NCBI RefSeq assembly: GCF_002165575.1
Contig: NZ_MXQF01000012.1
Coordinates: forward strand, 1-64,000
Reading direction: 5' to 3'
Source of the DNA: Pseudoalteromonas sp. A601
GTDB taxonomy: Bacteria > Pseudomonadota > Gammaproteobacteria > Enterobacterales > Alteromonadaceae
DNA length: 64,000 bases
Positions 17,329-26,801 of this stretch are shown here, piece after piece. The notes below the pieces were generated by a model that was not told the origin of the DNA, did not search any database, and was given only the letters and a program-made list of their open reading frames with translations. Position 1 is the first letter of the stretch, and each line of letters begins with the position of its first letter. Both the position numbers and the translations under genes were made by a program.

Positions 17329-18017
17329 TACACTTGCTCCCAGCGGTAGCCCATACCATATACGGTATCTATGCAGTCAAACCCAGCATCAAGGGCAATA
17401 AACTTTTTGCGGATACGTTTTACATGGGAGGTAATGGTTGAGTCATCTACATAAATTTTGGCGTCACTCATCAATTCGTTACGACTTTTCACATGCCCGG
17501 GTCGCTGTGCTAGAGAATGCAGCATCCAAAATTCTGTCACTGTTAAATCAACTAATTGCTGCTGCCAAAATACTTGCATACGTTTGGTGTCTAATGTCAG
17601 TGGACCCCGGTTTATTAAAGCGGTTTCATCAGCGGGTTGTTCTAGCGCTTCCATACGTCTGAATAATGCGCCAATGCGGGCAGCTAAATGTGCCATGCTG
17701 ATATCTTTGGTTAAGTAGTCATCAGCTCCCATACGCAGGCCACATACGGTGTCTATTTCACTATCACGAGCGGTTAAAAAAATAATCGGTAAGGTTTTAG
17801 AAAGTGAACGCAGGGTTTGGCAAAGCAAAAAACCACCATCAATTTCATGGCCTAGGCCAATATCAACAATGGCTAAATCAGGTAGTGCGTCTTGAAAAGC
17901 ATGCTCTGCTGTTGCTCTATCGCAAAAGCCACTGACTTGATATCCCTGTGCACTGAGCATCTCCATGTAGTTTTCGCGAATGGCTGTTTCATCTTCAATA
18001 ATGGCTATTTTTTTCAT
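17328..18017 (-). CDS. pdsR: Dedicated sortase system response regulator PdsR
   Basis: 229 residues from the ATG at 18017 (GGAAAG upstream); the open frame continues further up but through a non-protein-like, intergenic-looking stretch. Receiver domain: IIEDE pocket, phospho-acceptor Asp52 (LAIVDIG), and the Thr/Lys switch region around IIFLTARDS and DDYLTKD. The C-terminal OmpR/PhoB-type winged helix ends TVYGMGYRWEQV. It is divergent from pdsO, and the shared upstream region holds phased repeats that could be its operators. Confidence 0.88.
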   Translation of the reverse strand: MKKIAIIEDETAIRENYMEMLSAQGYQVSGFCDRATAEHAFQDALPDLAIVDIGLGHEIDGGFLLCQTLRSLSKTLPIIFLTARDSEIDTVCGLRMGADDYLTKDISMAHLAARIGALFRRMEALEQPADETALINRGPLTLDTKRMQVFWQQQLVDLTVTEFWMLHSLAQRPGHVKSRNELMSDAKIYVDDSTITSHVKRIRKKFIALDAGFDCIDTVYGMGYRWEQV

Positions 18018-18101
18018 TCTTTCCGCCTTCGAAGCCCATTTAAATAAACCGGGCCTGTAATTCTCTATACGCACTATACCTAATTTTTTTGTTTTCGCAT
18101 T

Positions 18102-18173
18102 GGCAAAAAGGCAATTGCCATTTTTTTGCCACAATTGCTCAGCAGTTTGCCTTTTTTGCTCCCCTTTGTTGCC
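18102..18173. promoter_or_regulatory. Helically phased TTGCC repeats between the pds operons
   Basis: TTGCC starts at 18115, 18126, 18147 and 18169: spacings of 11, 21 and 22 bp, close to whole helical turns. TTGCT variants lie at 18135 and 18156, and GGCAA (the same motif inverted) at 18102 and 18110, giving the 10-bp palindrome GGCAATTGCC. OmpR/PhoB-type regulators bind such direct repeats. The array lies between pdsR and pdsO, so autoregulation and control of both arms is a reasonable inference. Confidence 0.5.
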
Positions 18174-18271
18174 ACTTGCAGTTGTTTTAATAACACCATC
18201 CCAATTACAGCAGACGCCAACCAACGTTTGCTGAACAAATGAATAAACAATTAAGTACAAAGGAATAAATC

Positions 18272-18997
18272 ATGAAAAAACTTATTATCGCATGCACCAT
18301 CGCAACTTTATTCACAGCGCCTAACTTTGCTCATGCAAACAATGAAGAGAAAAAAGAAACTCACCAAGAAACACTTATAGGCCTTAGTACAGGGGCTATT
18401 TTAGGAGGCATCGTCGGTGGCCCAGTCGGTGCATTTGTAGGTGCATTTGCTGGTGGCTTAATTGGCGACAAAGAAGTTTCTGAAGATAAAATTGCAGAGC
18501 AACAACGTGCGCTTATCGTTATGCAAGATAAAACAGATGATTACCAGCATGTACTTTCTCAGAATGCACAGTTAAGCGAACAACTTGATCATCTTGAGCA
18601 AAATAATGAACGTTTGGCGCTGGCACAAATGAATAATCTAATGGCGATGACCATTCAATTTAAAACCGGATCAAGTGAAATAGCCCCCCATTTTGCCAGC
18701 CAGCTTGATCAACTCGTTAGCTTGTTACAAAGCCAACCTGAATTGCAATTAGACTTAAATGGCTTTGCAGATCAACGAGGTGATGAACTAGCTAACTTAG
18801 CTCTTTCAAAACAGCGAGTATCTGCTGTGCAAAGCTATTTAATTAAACAAGGTATTAGTCATACCCGCTTAACGGCGAACGCCTTTGGCGAACAACAAAC
18901 AGTTGCAGATAGCGATAGCTATGAAGATAACGTGTTTGATCGCCGCGTAACTTTAACTACTCGCCCAAGTAACCACTCTCAAACTGCGAGTAATTAA
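18272..18997 (+). CDS. pdsO: Sortase-associated OmpA-like protein PdsO
   Basis: 241 residues, AAAGGAA before the ATG. The signal peptide ends at HAHA-like residues (about 23); a glycine-zipper stretch (GAILGGIVGGPVGAFVGAFA, about 37-56) may insert in the membrane. A coiled coil of about 45 residues leads to a C-terminal OmpA-like peptidoglycan-binding domain with NGFADQRGDELANLALSKQR and FDRRVTL. It fits the OmpA-family member of the dedicated sortase system (TIGR03789). It probably links the system to the cell wall. Confidence 0.88.
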   Translation: MKKLIIACTIATLFTAPNFAHANNEEKKETHQETLIGLSTGAILGGIVGGPVGAFVGAFAGGLIGDKEVSEDKIAEQQRALIVMQDKTDDYQHVLSQNAQLSEQLDHLEQNNERLALAQMNNLMAMTIQFKTGSSEIAPHFASQLDQLVSLLQSQPELQLDLNGFADQRGDELANLALSKQRVSAVQSYLIKQGISHTRLTANAFGEQQTVADSDSYEDNVFDRRVTLTTRPSNHSQTASN

Positions 18998-19036
18998 TTT
19001 AGCGCTATTAACCTCACCCATCAAGGGAGTGATTTT

Positions 19037-21040
19037 ATGTTGAGTAAACCAAGCAAAGTGCTTACCCGTGTTCATTTTAAGGCGTGGGTAAGCCTTTTTA
19101 TTCTTATTATGTTCGGTGCTTGTAGTGTCACTGTGGCAGCAGCTTCACCTGAACTTAAAATGTATGACAGTCAGGGAGCGCCAGTAACGCCGGGTATTAT
19201 ATTGCAAAGTGATGCAAAAATGACGGTAACGGGTCTGATAAACCACGTTATTGTGACTCAGTATTACCGCAACGAAAACCCGTTTGCAGTGAATGCGCGT
19301 TATGTATTTCCACTGCCTGATGAAAGTGCGGTACATGCAATGACTATGCGTATTGGCGAGCGTATCATTAAAGGCCAAATAGACAAAAAAGAGCAAGCAG
19401 AGCAGCGTTTTCAACAAGCTAAAAAAGCAGGTAAGCAAGCGGCTATCGTCAGGCAGCAACGGGCAAATATGTTCACTACAAATGTAGCCAATATAAACCC
19501 AGGCGAAACAGTGATTATCGAGCTTGAGTATCAAGAAGTGATTGATTATCGCAGTGGTACTTTTGCGCTTAGGTTTCCGACGACGATTACACCGCGTTAT
19601 CATCCACTTAATGGCGAATTATCAGCTACAAACGCTGAAAATAATAAAGCGGGTAACACACAGTTAGCCCCTAATGGTTGGATCAGCCCGATTTATCAAA
19701 AATCAATTGAGTCGGATTCTCAACGTGGAAAATTTAGTTTAACTATTAATATCGATGTTGGATTGGAATTGGTTGATATTGAATCTAAATACCACCAAAT
19801 TGCAGTAACTAATCCTCAGTTTGGGCATTATCAAATTGCACTTGATGAAGGCAACGCCGTTAACCGCGACTTTTTACTGGAATTTAAACCACTTCAAAAA
19901 GAGCAAGCGCAAGCTGCGTATTTTACTGAGCAGTTGGAAAATGGTGAACGTTACGGTTTATTAATGCTGATGCCGCCGGATGATCATTTTACCCAAACGC
20001 AAAGACTGCCGCGTGAAATGGTTTTTGTAATTGATACCTCGGGCTCAATGCATGGTCAATCTATGGAGCAGGCAAAAAGTGCGTTGTACTATGCATTATC
20101 CTTACTCGATGCAAACGATAGCTTTAATATCATAGGGTTTGACGACCAAGTAGCACCGATGAGTAAGCATTCGGTTGCAGCCAATGATTTTAATCTGCGC
20201 CGAGCCAAGCGCTTTGTTTACAACCTACAAGCTGATGGCGGTACTAATATTGCTGGTGCGTTAGATGCGGTGCTTGATAACAGTGAGCAAGATGGTTTTG
20301 TGCGCCAAGTGGTATTTTTAACTGATGGCAGTGTCAGTAACGAAGCTGAACTATTTACACATATTCGTATGCAGCTGGGTGATACGCGTTTATTTACAGT
20401 AGGGATAGGCAGTGCACCAAATAGTTACTTTATGCGACGTGCTGCTGATGTGGGTCGAGGAACATTTACTTTTATTGGTAGTACACATGACGTACAACCG
20501 AAAATGCAGCAGCTATTTAATAAACTGGCTCACCCTGCAATCACTCAGTTAACTTTGCAAAGTAATGATAAGCAACTTGAGTATTGGCCATCACCGTTAC
20601 CTGATTTATATTTTTCAGAGCCAGTTATGGTGGCCATTAAGTTAACAAGCAATGAGGCTGTGAGTCTACTTGGTCAAACAGCGCAAGGACCACTTAATTT
20701 AAAGCTTAATGCACAGCAAGGTCAAAATGCAGTGGGCATAAGTCGATTATGGGCACGGCAAAAAATTAAATCGTTATTACTTTATAACGATAAGCAAATA
20801 GTAAAAGAGCAAGTTCAAAACCTAGCTTTAGAGCATCAATTACTAAGCCCGTTTACTGCATTTGTCGCGATTGAGCAAACAGCAATAAACACACCTGCTG
20901 AACACGATGTACAAGTGGCAAATCAACCAGTGCAAGGACTCACCATGCGATTGCCGCAAACTGATGGGCAAAGTAGATTACACATGTTATTGGGTTGCAT
21001 TTTACTCACTGGGTTTGTTTTTTTAAGAGTCAAAAAATGA
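19037..21040 (+). CDS. Marine proteobacterial sortase target protein (VIT and VWA domains)
   Basis: 667 residues, AAGGGAG before the ATG. Signal peptide to about residue 36, a VIT domain (about 40-170, as in inter-alpha-trypsin inhibitor heavy chains), then a von Willebrand A domain whose MIDAS starts at D333 (DTSGS). The C-terminus is a sorting signal: LPQTDG at 639-644, a hydrophobic span and the basic end RVKK. It matches the single substrate type of the system (TIGR03788). The stop overlaps the sortase start by ATGA, so enzyme and substrate are made together. Confidence 0.92.
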   Translation: MLSKPSKVLTRVHFKAWVSLFILIMFGACSVTVAAASPELKMYDSQGAPVTPGIILQSDAKMTVTGLINHVIVTQYYRNENPFAVNARYVFPLPDESAVHAMTMRIGERIIKGQIDKKEQAEQRFQQAKKAGKQAAIVRQQRANMFTTNVANINPGETVIIELEYQEVIDYRSGTFALRFPTTITPRYHPLNGELSATNAENNKAGNTQLAPNGWISPIYQKSIESDSQRGKFSLTINIDVGLELVDIESKYHQIAVTNPQFGHYQIALDEGNAVNRDFLLEFKPLQKEQAQAAYFTEQLENGERYGLLMLMPPDDHFTQTQRLPREMVFVIDTSGSMHGQSMEQAKSALYYALSLLDANDSFNIIGFDDQVAPMSKHSVAANDFNLRRAKRFVYNLQADGGTNIAGALDAVLDNSEQDGFVRQVVFLTDGSVSNEAELFTHIRMQLGDTRLFTVGIGSAPNSYFMRRAADVGRGTFTFIGSTHDVQPKMQQLFNKLAHPAITQLTLQSNDKQLEYWPSPLPDLYFSEPVMVAIKLTSNEAVSLLGQTAQGPLNLKLNAQQGQNAVGISRLWARQKIKSLLLYNDKQIVKEQVQNLALEHQLLSPFTAFVAIEQTAINTPAEHDVQVANQPVQGLTMRLPQTDGQSRLHMLLGCILLTGFVFLRVKK

Positions 21041-21615
21041 AATTCTGGTTTAGTGTTTTCATCCTGGTGTTAGGTGTTGGTTTGTTCTCGCATGGCAGTT
21101 ATATACAAGCAAAGGCATGGCTTGCTCAGCACTTGATTGAGCAAGCATGGCAACAAGCGTTAGTTACACCGAATGAACAAGTAAAACCTTGGTTTTACGC
21201 TGATAGCTATGTCACAGCACAACTTAATTGGCCAAGCCGAGGCAAAACGTTATCGATTTTGGCAGGAGCAAGCGGCCGTAATTTAGCCTTTGCGCCAAGC
21301 CATTATTTACCAAGCGGTGAGCTTGGTTCAGAACACGGCGCCTTAATTGCAGGGCATAACGATACCCACTTTACCTTTTTACAAAAAGTTAAGGTGGGCG
21401 AACAGTTTAGCTTACAAACTCAAAGCGGGAATATTGTGCAGTACCAAGTGCGTGGGGTTGAAGTAATTCATCAATCCCAACATGCATTTTTACAGCGCAG
21501 CGGCTTGTATTTATTAACCTGTTACCCTTTTGATTCATTAGCCTCTGGCACTGATTTAAGGTTATTGGTTTCAGCCGATAAAGTCTCGTCATCAACATCG
21601 ACTACCAGCTCTTGA
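21037..21615 (+). CDS. Class GN sortase
   Basis: 192 residues from the ATG at 21037, which overlaps the target stop (ATGA). The N-terminal membrane anchor (about 2-22) is followed by the sortase beta-barrel. The catalytic triad can be seen: His107 in IAGHNDTHF, Cys162 in LLTCYPF and Arg175 in TDLRLLV. It matches the Gram-negative sortase of the dedicated system (TIGR03784). Sortases are rare in proteobacteria; here there is one enzyme and one substrate. The last 94 bp overlap the 3' end of the convergent EamA gene. Confidence 0.9.
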   Translation: MKFWFSVFILVLGVGLFSHGSYIQAKAWLAQHLIEQAWQQALVTPNEQVKPWFYADSYVTAQLNWPSRGKTLSILAGASGRNLAFAPSHYLPSGELGSEHGALIAGHNDTHFTFLQKVKVGEQFSLQTQSGNIVQYQVRGVEVIHQSQHAFLQRSGLYLLTCYPFDSLASGTDLRLLVSADKVSSSTSTTSS

Positions 21616-22469
21616 TGGCGTTGGCTTACCATGACCCCAATAAAAACTACAGCAATACTTAGCCACTGTCCCAATGTAAGTATTTCACCTAAAATGATGG
21701 CGGATAAAATTAACGTGAAAATAGGAATTAAATTAGAATAGGCCGCTGCCGTTAGCACTGATACTTTACTTATGGCGTAGTTATACATGCCATAGCCACC
21801 TAAAGTCACACACGAACCAAGATATAAAATACTTAATAGAGCGGTTAAGTCGTGTTGGTTTTCACTTGGTAAATCAATGAATAATAAAAAAGGCGCAAAA
21901 AACAAACTGCCGCTAAAACCTTGTAAAGCAATGAGCGTTAAAGGTGAGTAACGCGCCGTTAAGTGCTTTACCGCCACGGTATAAAACGCTGCACAGACCA
22001 TCGCCATAAGCTCTAAAAAGTTGCCTAACAGTGGATTAGGAGCTTGCTCAGAAGTTGGAGAAAGTAAGGTCAATAAAATACTGCCACCAATGCAAAATGT
22101 AAAACCAATAACAATGGCTTTACTTATGTATTCTTTAAGCATAAAAAACGCTAAAAAAGCCACTATGATCGGTAAGCATGACACAATAACACCGGCTTGT
22201 GAGGCCGAGGTATATTCCATTGCGTGGCCTTCAAATAAAAAGTACAAACAAGGCTCGGCCAGCGACATCCCAAGCAGGTACTTCCAATCACCGGAGCGGT
22301 ATTCAAAACGAATAACATAACGCCATAAACACAGTGCCAGCATTAGCGTTGTTAGCATGCGTAAAAAAATCACCAGCGCGGGGTCATAAATAGCAATTGC
22401 ATACTTGAGTGCAATAAACGAGCTACCCCATAAAAAGGTGGCAATAATTAAACATAAACTGGCAGGCAT
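21522..22469 (-). CDS. EamA-family (DMT) transporter
   Basis: 315 residues with ten predicted membrane helices in two EamA repeats; the first repeat begins LIIATFLWGSSFIALKYAI and the second GNFLELMAMVCAAFYTVAVK. A hydrophilic acidic tail of about 30 residues follows the last helix. Members export metabolites or amino acids; the substrate is not predictable. The tail coding region runs 94 bp into the convergent sortase gene, an unusually long 3' overlap that may mean the tail is a late extension. Confidence 0.85.
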   Translation of the reverse strand: MPASLCLIIATFLWGSSFIALKYAIAIYDPALVIFLRMLTTLMLALCLWRYVIRFEYRSGDWKYLLGMSLAEPCLYFLFEGHAMEYTSASQAGVIVSCLPIIVAFLAFFMLKEYISKAIVIGFTFCIGGSILLTLLSPTSEQAPNPLLGNFLELMAMVCAAFYTVAVKHLTARYSPLTLIALQGFSGSLFFAPFLLFIDLPSENQHDLTALLSILYLGSCVTLGGYGMYNYAISKVSVLTAAAYSNLIPIFTLILSAIILGEILTLGQWLSIAVVFIGVMVSQRHQELVVDVDDETLSAETNNLKSVPEANESKG

Positions 22470-22595
22470 GATGAACTCTTACTTTAAATTCAGATGAATA
22501 AATTAAAATGCGATCCTAGCATGAAATTTTTTAACTTGTTCAAAAAGCGATAACTGGTATAAATAAATCCTTCATCTTTTGTGTAGTAAGTAGCA

Positions 22596-23699
22596 ATGCA
22601 TAGGGCACAGGTAATAGTAGTTAAGCTGGGAACAAGTGTGCTTACCGGCGGCACCGATAAACTCGACAAAGCACACATGGTTGAACTTGTTCGCCAATGT
22701 AGTGAGTTAAAAAAGCAAGGCCATCAAGTTGTGATGGTTTCAAGTGGGGCTGTCGCGGCAGGTCGTGAACAACTCATTAAACCGTGTGGCCGCTCTGTTA
22801 TTGATAAGCAAATGTTAGCGGCTATCGGTCAAGGGCAGCTGATCCATATTTGGCAAAGCTTATTTGCATTATATGGTATTAATGTCGGGCAAATGTTATT
22901 AACTCGTGCTGATTTAGAGGACCGCGATCGTTACCTAAACGCGAGAGACACATTAACGGCTTTACTCAGTCATGATGTTGTGCCAATTATTAACGAAAAT
23001 GATGCCGTTGCAACCAGTGAAATAAAAGTGGGTGATAATGACAACTTATCGGCACTTGTCGCTATTTTAGCCAATGCAGACAAATTACTGTTATTAACTG
23101 ATCAAGAAGGGCTCTTCACCAGCGATCCTCGCACAGATGCAAGCGCACAATTAATTGAACAAGTAAGTCATATTGATGATGAGCTACGTCAGCTTGCTGG
23201 TGGCAGTGGCACAAATTTAGGCACAGGCGGTATGGCAACTAAGCTGCAAGCAGCTGATATAGCAAGCCGTGCAGGAGTCGAAGTGGTTATTGCCAAAGGC
23301 GCTGGCAAAAATGTTATTTTAAACTGCATGAGTGAGCAATTACCTGGCACTCGATTTTTAAAATTAACAGCCCCTCGCGATGGTCGTAAAAAGTGGTTAT
23401 TAGCCGGGCCAAAAAGTAATGGTCAAATTGTTATTGATGATGGTGCAACGGCTGCAATTAAGCACCAAGGGGCTAGCTTATTAGCAAAAGGTATCCGCAT
23501 CGCAAAAGGTCAGTTTAGTCGAGGAGATTTAGTTGACTTAGTTGATTTAAACTATCAACTGGTAGCGCGTGGGGTGGCACGTTTTAATAGTCAAGAAGTC
23601 GATAAAATCAAAGGCTGCCACTCTACTGAAATCGTTAAGTTATTGGATTTTGATTGCGGTGCAGAAGTGATCCATCGTGATGATTTGGTACTTTTTTAG
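22596..23699 (+). CDS. proB: Glutamate 5-kinase
   Basis: 367 residues, the same length as E. coli ProB. The amino-acid-kinase domain has [40 protein letters not shown] and [13 protein letters not shown]; a C-terminal PUA domain (about 275-355) follows. It makes glutamyl-5-phosphate, the first step of proline synthesis, and is usually feedback-inhibited by proline. proA normally follows it but is absent here; a diguanylate cyclase gene comes next, after a terminator-like hairpin. The ribosome binding site is weak. Confidence 0.95.
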   Translation: MHRAQVIVVKLGTSVLTGGTDKLDKAHMVELVRQCSELKKQGHQVVMVSSGAVAAGREQLIKPCGRSVIDKQMLAAIGQGQLIHIWQSLFALYGINVGQMLLTRADLEDRDRYLNARDTLTALLSHDVVPIINENDAVATSEIKVGDNDNLSALVAILANADKLLLLTDQEGLFTSDPRTDASAQLIEQVSHIDDELRQLAGGSGTNLGTGGMATKLQAADIASRAGVEVVIAKGAGKNVILNCMSEQLPGTRFLKLTAPRDGRKKWLLAGPKSNGQIVIDDGATAAIKHQGASLLAKGIRIAKGQFSRGDLVDLVDLNYQLVARGVARFNSQEVDKIKGCHSTEIVKLLDFDCGAEVIHRDDLVLF

Positions 23700-23738
23700 C
23701 ATATAAGACCCTAGTTATTTAGTAAAATTTAAATACTG

Positions 23739-23776
23739 ACCTAAACTTAATTAAATGTATTGTTTAGGTTTATTTT
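23739..23776 (+). terminator. Hairpin between proB and the diguanylate cyclase gene
   Basis: ACCTAAAC (23739-23746) pairs with GTTTAGGT (23762-23769) and is followed by TTATTTT. It can end the proB transcript, but it abuts the next ATG at 23779 and includes the only AGG that could serve as that gene's ribosome binding site, so it might instead gate translation of the cyclase. Confidence 0.5.
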
Positions 23777-23778
23777 AG

Positions 23779-24753
23779 ATGACTAACTCGTGCGGGCATG
23801 AGTGGGTAGTCTCAATTACACAGCAAGAGGAAGAGTCTGATTTAGATAGGACTCTTTTGTCTGCAATTATAGAACTTCCTGCAATTAAAAAATTTGCATT
23901 GTATATTAATAAATACTCTGGCAGTGATGGCTCACTGGTATTAGTCAATCAAGATTCACTGTTGGAGCGATTAGATAGTCAAGAACTTACGACCATTTTA
24001 AATAAAGTGGCAAAAAATAAAGTATGCATCAGCAGTGCCTCCAGTCATTACACTAGTTATATTCCAGCGTATTACTTAGGTGAAGTCATTGGCGTTTTAC
24101 TTGTTGAATCGGAACATAAACTTCCCGAAAGAAGCTGTATGCTTGCCGTACATGTGCTTAACGTTTATGCCAACCAATTGGCATTAATTCATCGCTCTCG
24201 GTTAGACCCTCTTACAGAGCTTTTAAATCGCCAAACATTTGATAAAAAAGTCATAGAGATTATCTCGGGTGACACATTTATCACTTCTTCTGGGGCGTCT
24301 GCGAAGCTGTCTTATTGGTTTCTAGCTCTGTTGGATATTGATCACTTTAAGCATGTAAATGACAACTTTGGCCATGTTATTGGTGACGAAGTTATTTTAC
24401 TCGTTGCTCGGTTGTTAAAAGATAGTTTTAGAATTGATGATATTATATTTAGGTATGGCGGTGAAGAGTTTGCGGTGTTGTTTCAAGCGAGTGATGAGCA
24501 TGAGGCACTAAATATACTTGATCGGGTACGCTGTAATGTTGCTGAATACCCATTTCCACAAATAAATAACTTAACTATTAGCGCTGGATTTTTAGCGCTG
24601 AGTGAAGTAGATATGGTGTCAGCATTAGTTCATAAAGCTGATCTTGCGTTGTATCACTCGAAAAATAATGGCCGTAACCAAGTAACCGCTTATAATGAAC
24701 TGGAGATAGAGCAAGAGTCCGACGTTGTTGACGACGGTATTGAGCTTTTTTGA
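23779..24753 (+). CDS. GAF-like/GGDEF diguanylate cyclase
   Basis: 324 residues. The N-terminal 145 residues look like a GAF-type sensor (YIPAYYLGEVIGVLLVESE). The GGDEF domain (about 150-310) has LDPLTELLNRQTFD, LLDIDHFKHVNDNFGH and the catalytic motif GGEEF at 227-231. The inhibitory I-site RxxD is intact at R218-D221, five residues before GGEEF, so product inhibition is expected. No membrane segment is seen, so it should be cytoplasmic and make cyclic di-GMP. The input signal is unknown. Confidence 0.88.
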   Translation: MTNSCGHEWVVSITQQEEESDLDRTLLSAIIELPAIKKFALYINKYSGSDGSLVLVNQDSLLERLDSQELTTILNKVAKNKVCISSASSHYTSYIPAYYLGEVIGVLLVESEHKLPERSCMLAVHVLNVYANQLALIHRSRLDPLTELLNRQTFDKKVIEIISGDTFITSSGASAKLSYWFLALLDIDHFKHVNDNFGHVIGDEVILLVARLLKDSFRIDDIIFRYGGEEFAVLFQASDEHEALNILDRVRCNVAEYPFPQINNLTISAGFLALSEVDMVSALVHKADLALYHSKNNGRNQVTAYNELEIEQESDVVDDGIELF

Positions 24754-24819
24754 TGCTATTTTATTAGCTGTTATGCTAAAATCCATGCCCTCAAATTTGT
24801 TGTTAGATAGGGTAATAAA

Positions 24820-25179
24820 ATGAAATTAGTTCGTTGGCTTTTAGGTAGTTTAATCTTATTCTTTGATTTTATTTTTACCCCGCGTAGTAAAAAACGCCCA
24901 GAAGGCGAGCAAGCTATGCTCGATCAAACAACCAGCCACTTTAAGCTTTATCAATTTAAAGCCTGCCCTTTTTGTGTCAAAGTACGCCGAGCAATAAAGC
25001 GACAAGGTTTAAAAGTCGATACGCGTGATGCGAAGAATAATCACGGTTATCGCCAAGAATTATTAGAGCAAGGTGGTAAAATTAAAGTGCCTTGCTTGCG
25101 TATTGAAGAAAATGGCCAAGTTAATTGGTTATATGAATCAAACGATATTATCGCCTATTTAGATAAAGTCGCGGCATAA
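24820..25179 (+). CDS. Membrane-anchored glutaredoxin-like protein
   Basis: 119 residues, AGGGT before the ATG. A short hydrophobic N-terminal segment (about 6-20) is followed by a thioredoxin-fold domain. The redox motif CPFC is at 49-52; the cis-proline is in IKVPCLRI and the glutathione-binding end in LYESNDIIAYL. It resembles glutaredoxin or a GST N-terminal domain. It probably works at the cytoplasmic face of the membrane. A hairpin separates it from gltX. Confidence 0.85.
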   Translation: MKLVRWLLGSLILFFDFIFTPRSKKRPEGEQAMLDQTTSHFKLYQFKACPFCVKVRRAIKRQGLKVDTRDAKNNHGYRQELLEQGGKIKVPCLRIEENGQVNWLYESNDIIAYLDKVAA

Positions 25180-25200
25180 CGCGCGCTACCACTTCGAAAA

Positions 25201-25229
25201 TTGCCCTTGCTATGCTAGCATTTGGGCAA
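25201..25229 (+). terminator. Hairpin between the glutaredoxin gene and gltX
   Basis: TTGCCC (25201-25206) pairs with GGGCAA (25224-25229), and inside it TGCTA pairs with TAGCA. A T-rich but broken stretch follows (CTTTTATAGTCCTTTTT). It could be a terminator or an attenuator in the gltX leader. Confidence 0.5.
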
Positions 25230-25260
25230 CTTTTATAGTCCTTTTTAAAGAGAATATACC

Positions 25261-26745
25261 ATGACAATCCGTACTCGTGTTGCTCCGTCACCTACTGGTG
25301 ACCCGCATCTTGGCACTGCTTATATCGCCTTGTTTAATTACTGCTTTGCTAAACAACAAGGTGGTGAATTTGTACTTCGCATTGAAGATACTGACCAAGT
25401 TCGTAGCACGCCAGAATCAGAACAAGCGATTATGGATAGCTTGCGTTGGTTAGGTCTTGAGTGGGATCACGGTCCTGACGTAGGTGGTGAATTTGGCCCT
25501 TATCGTCAATCAGAGCGCAGCGATTTATACAAAAAGTTTGCACATCAGTTAGTTGACGAGGGTAAAGCATTTTACTGCTTTGCAACCAGTGAAGAGCTTG
25601 ACCAAATGCGTGAAGAGCAAATGGCTGAAGGTTTGCGCCCTAAATATGATGGTCGTGGTTTAAAGCTAACGGAAGAACAAATTAAAGCGAATCTTGAAGC
25701 GGGTAAGCCGTATGTTATTCGTATGAATATTCCGTCTGAGGGTACCTTTAAGTTTAACGATTACTTACGCGGCGAGATTGAGATCCCATGGGAAAATGTA
25801 GACATGCAAGTGCTGTTAAAAGCAGATGGCTTCCCAACGTACTTCTTAGCGAACGTGGTTGATGATCATCACATGGAAATTAGTCATATTTTCCGTGGTG
25901 AAGAATGGATAAACTCAGCGCCTAAGTTATTAAAACTATACGAAGACTTTGGTTGGCAAGCGCCTGTACTTGGTCACCTACCATTGTTGCGTAACCCAGA
26001 TAAATCAAAGCTATCAAAGCGTAAAAATCCAACCTCAATTAATTACTATAAAGAAATGGGTTACTTACCAGAAGCGGTACTAAACTACTTAGGTCGCATG
26101 GGGTGGTCAATGCCTGATGAGCGTGAAAAATTTACCCTTGCAGAAATGATTGAACACTTTGATATGAAGCGTGTATCACTGGGCGGCCCAGTATTCGATG
26201 TAGATAAGCTAAGCTGGTTAAACGGTATGTGGATCCGTGAAAACCTAACAGATGCAGAGCTTATTCAACGCTTTGTGGATTGGAAGTTTAACGGCGATAT
26301 GCTTGCTAAAGTCTTACCTGAAGCGAAAACACGTATCAACACACTATCAGATATGGTTGATCTTGCAGGTCACTTTGTGGGTGGTATTCCACAGTACGAC
26401 CCTACGTTATTAACGGCTGGTAAAGCGGATGAAAACGTTATTCGCCAAGCGTTACAGTTCTTTATTTGGCAACTTGAAGGGCTACGTAGCTGGGAAAAAC
26501 CTGAAATATTTGCTATTGCTAAAGCCGTAGCAACTTTCCATGAGTTAAAGATCAAAGACTTTTTGGAGCCAATCTTTGTCGCTATCACTGGTAAAACGTC
26601 ATCAACGTCAGTACTTGATGCAATGGAGATTTTAGGCTCTGATTTATCACGTGCTCGTTTACGTGTTGCATTAGCTCATCTAGGTATTTCTAAAAAGCAG
26701 GCTAAAAATATTGAGCGCGCTTATCGCGAATACCCAAGCGCTTAA
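25261..26745 (+). CDS. gltX: Glutamyl-tRNA synthetase
   Basis: 494 residues, a class I synthetase of usual length. The HIGH-type motif is [13 protein letters not shown] (His16-Thr19) and the KMSKS-type motif is KLSKR at 250-254. The C-terminal all-helical anticodon-binding domain is complete. It charges tRNA-Glu with glutamate in the cytoplasm. It appears to be a single-gene unit closed by a strong terminator. Confidence 0.97.
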   Translation: MTIRTRVAPSPTGDPHLGTAYIALFNYCFAKQQGGEFVLRIEDTDQVRSTPESEQAIMDSLRWLGLEWDHGPDVGGEFGPYRQSERSDLYKKFAHQLVDEGKAFYCFATSEELDQMREEQMAEGLRPKYDGRGLKLTEEQIKANLEAGKPYVIRMNIPSEGTFKFNDYLRGEIEIPWENVDMQVLLKADGFPTYFLANVVDDHHMEISHIFRGEEWINSAPKLLKLYEDFGWQAPVLGHLPLLRNPDKSKLSKRKNPTSINYYKEMGYLPEAVLNYLGRMGWSMPDEREKFTLAEMIEHFDMKRVSLGGPVFDVDKLSWLNGMWIRENLTDAELIQRFVDWKFNGDMLAKVLPEAKTRINTLSDMVDLAGHFVGGIPQYDPTLLTAGKADENVIRQALQFFIWQLEGLRSWEKPEIFAIAKAVATFHELKIKDFLEPIFVAITGKTSSTSVLDAMEILGSDLSRARLRVALAHLGISKKQAKNIERAYREYPSA

Positions 26746-26765
26746 ATTATTAATGTGTTAAATAT

Positions 26766-26792
26766 AGCCGAGCTAATATGCTCGGCTTTTTT
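26766..26792 (+). terminator. Terminator of gltX
   Basis: An 8-bp GC-rich stem, AGCCGAGC with GCTCGGCT, encloses TAATAT and ends in a T run. It lies 20 bp past the gltX stop, before the convergent RcsF-like gene. Confidence 0.9.
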
Positions 26793-26801
26793 ATCAGGTT
26801 A

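Noticed and set aside
18018..18260. Longer pdsR reading frame
   Set aside because: The upstream codons contain the phased repeats and read as intergenic sequence; the receiver domain starts normally at 18017.
19145..19603. 152-residue open frame antisense to the sortase target gene
   Set aside because: It is rich in Cys, His and Arg with no domain, and lies wholly within the VIT domain coding region.
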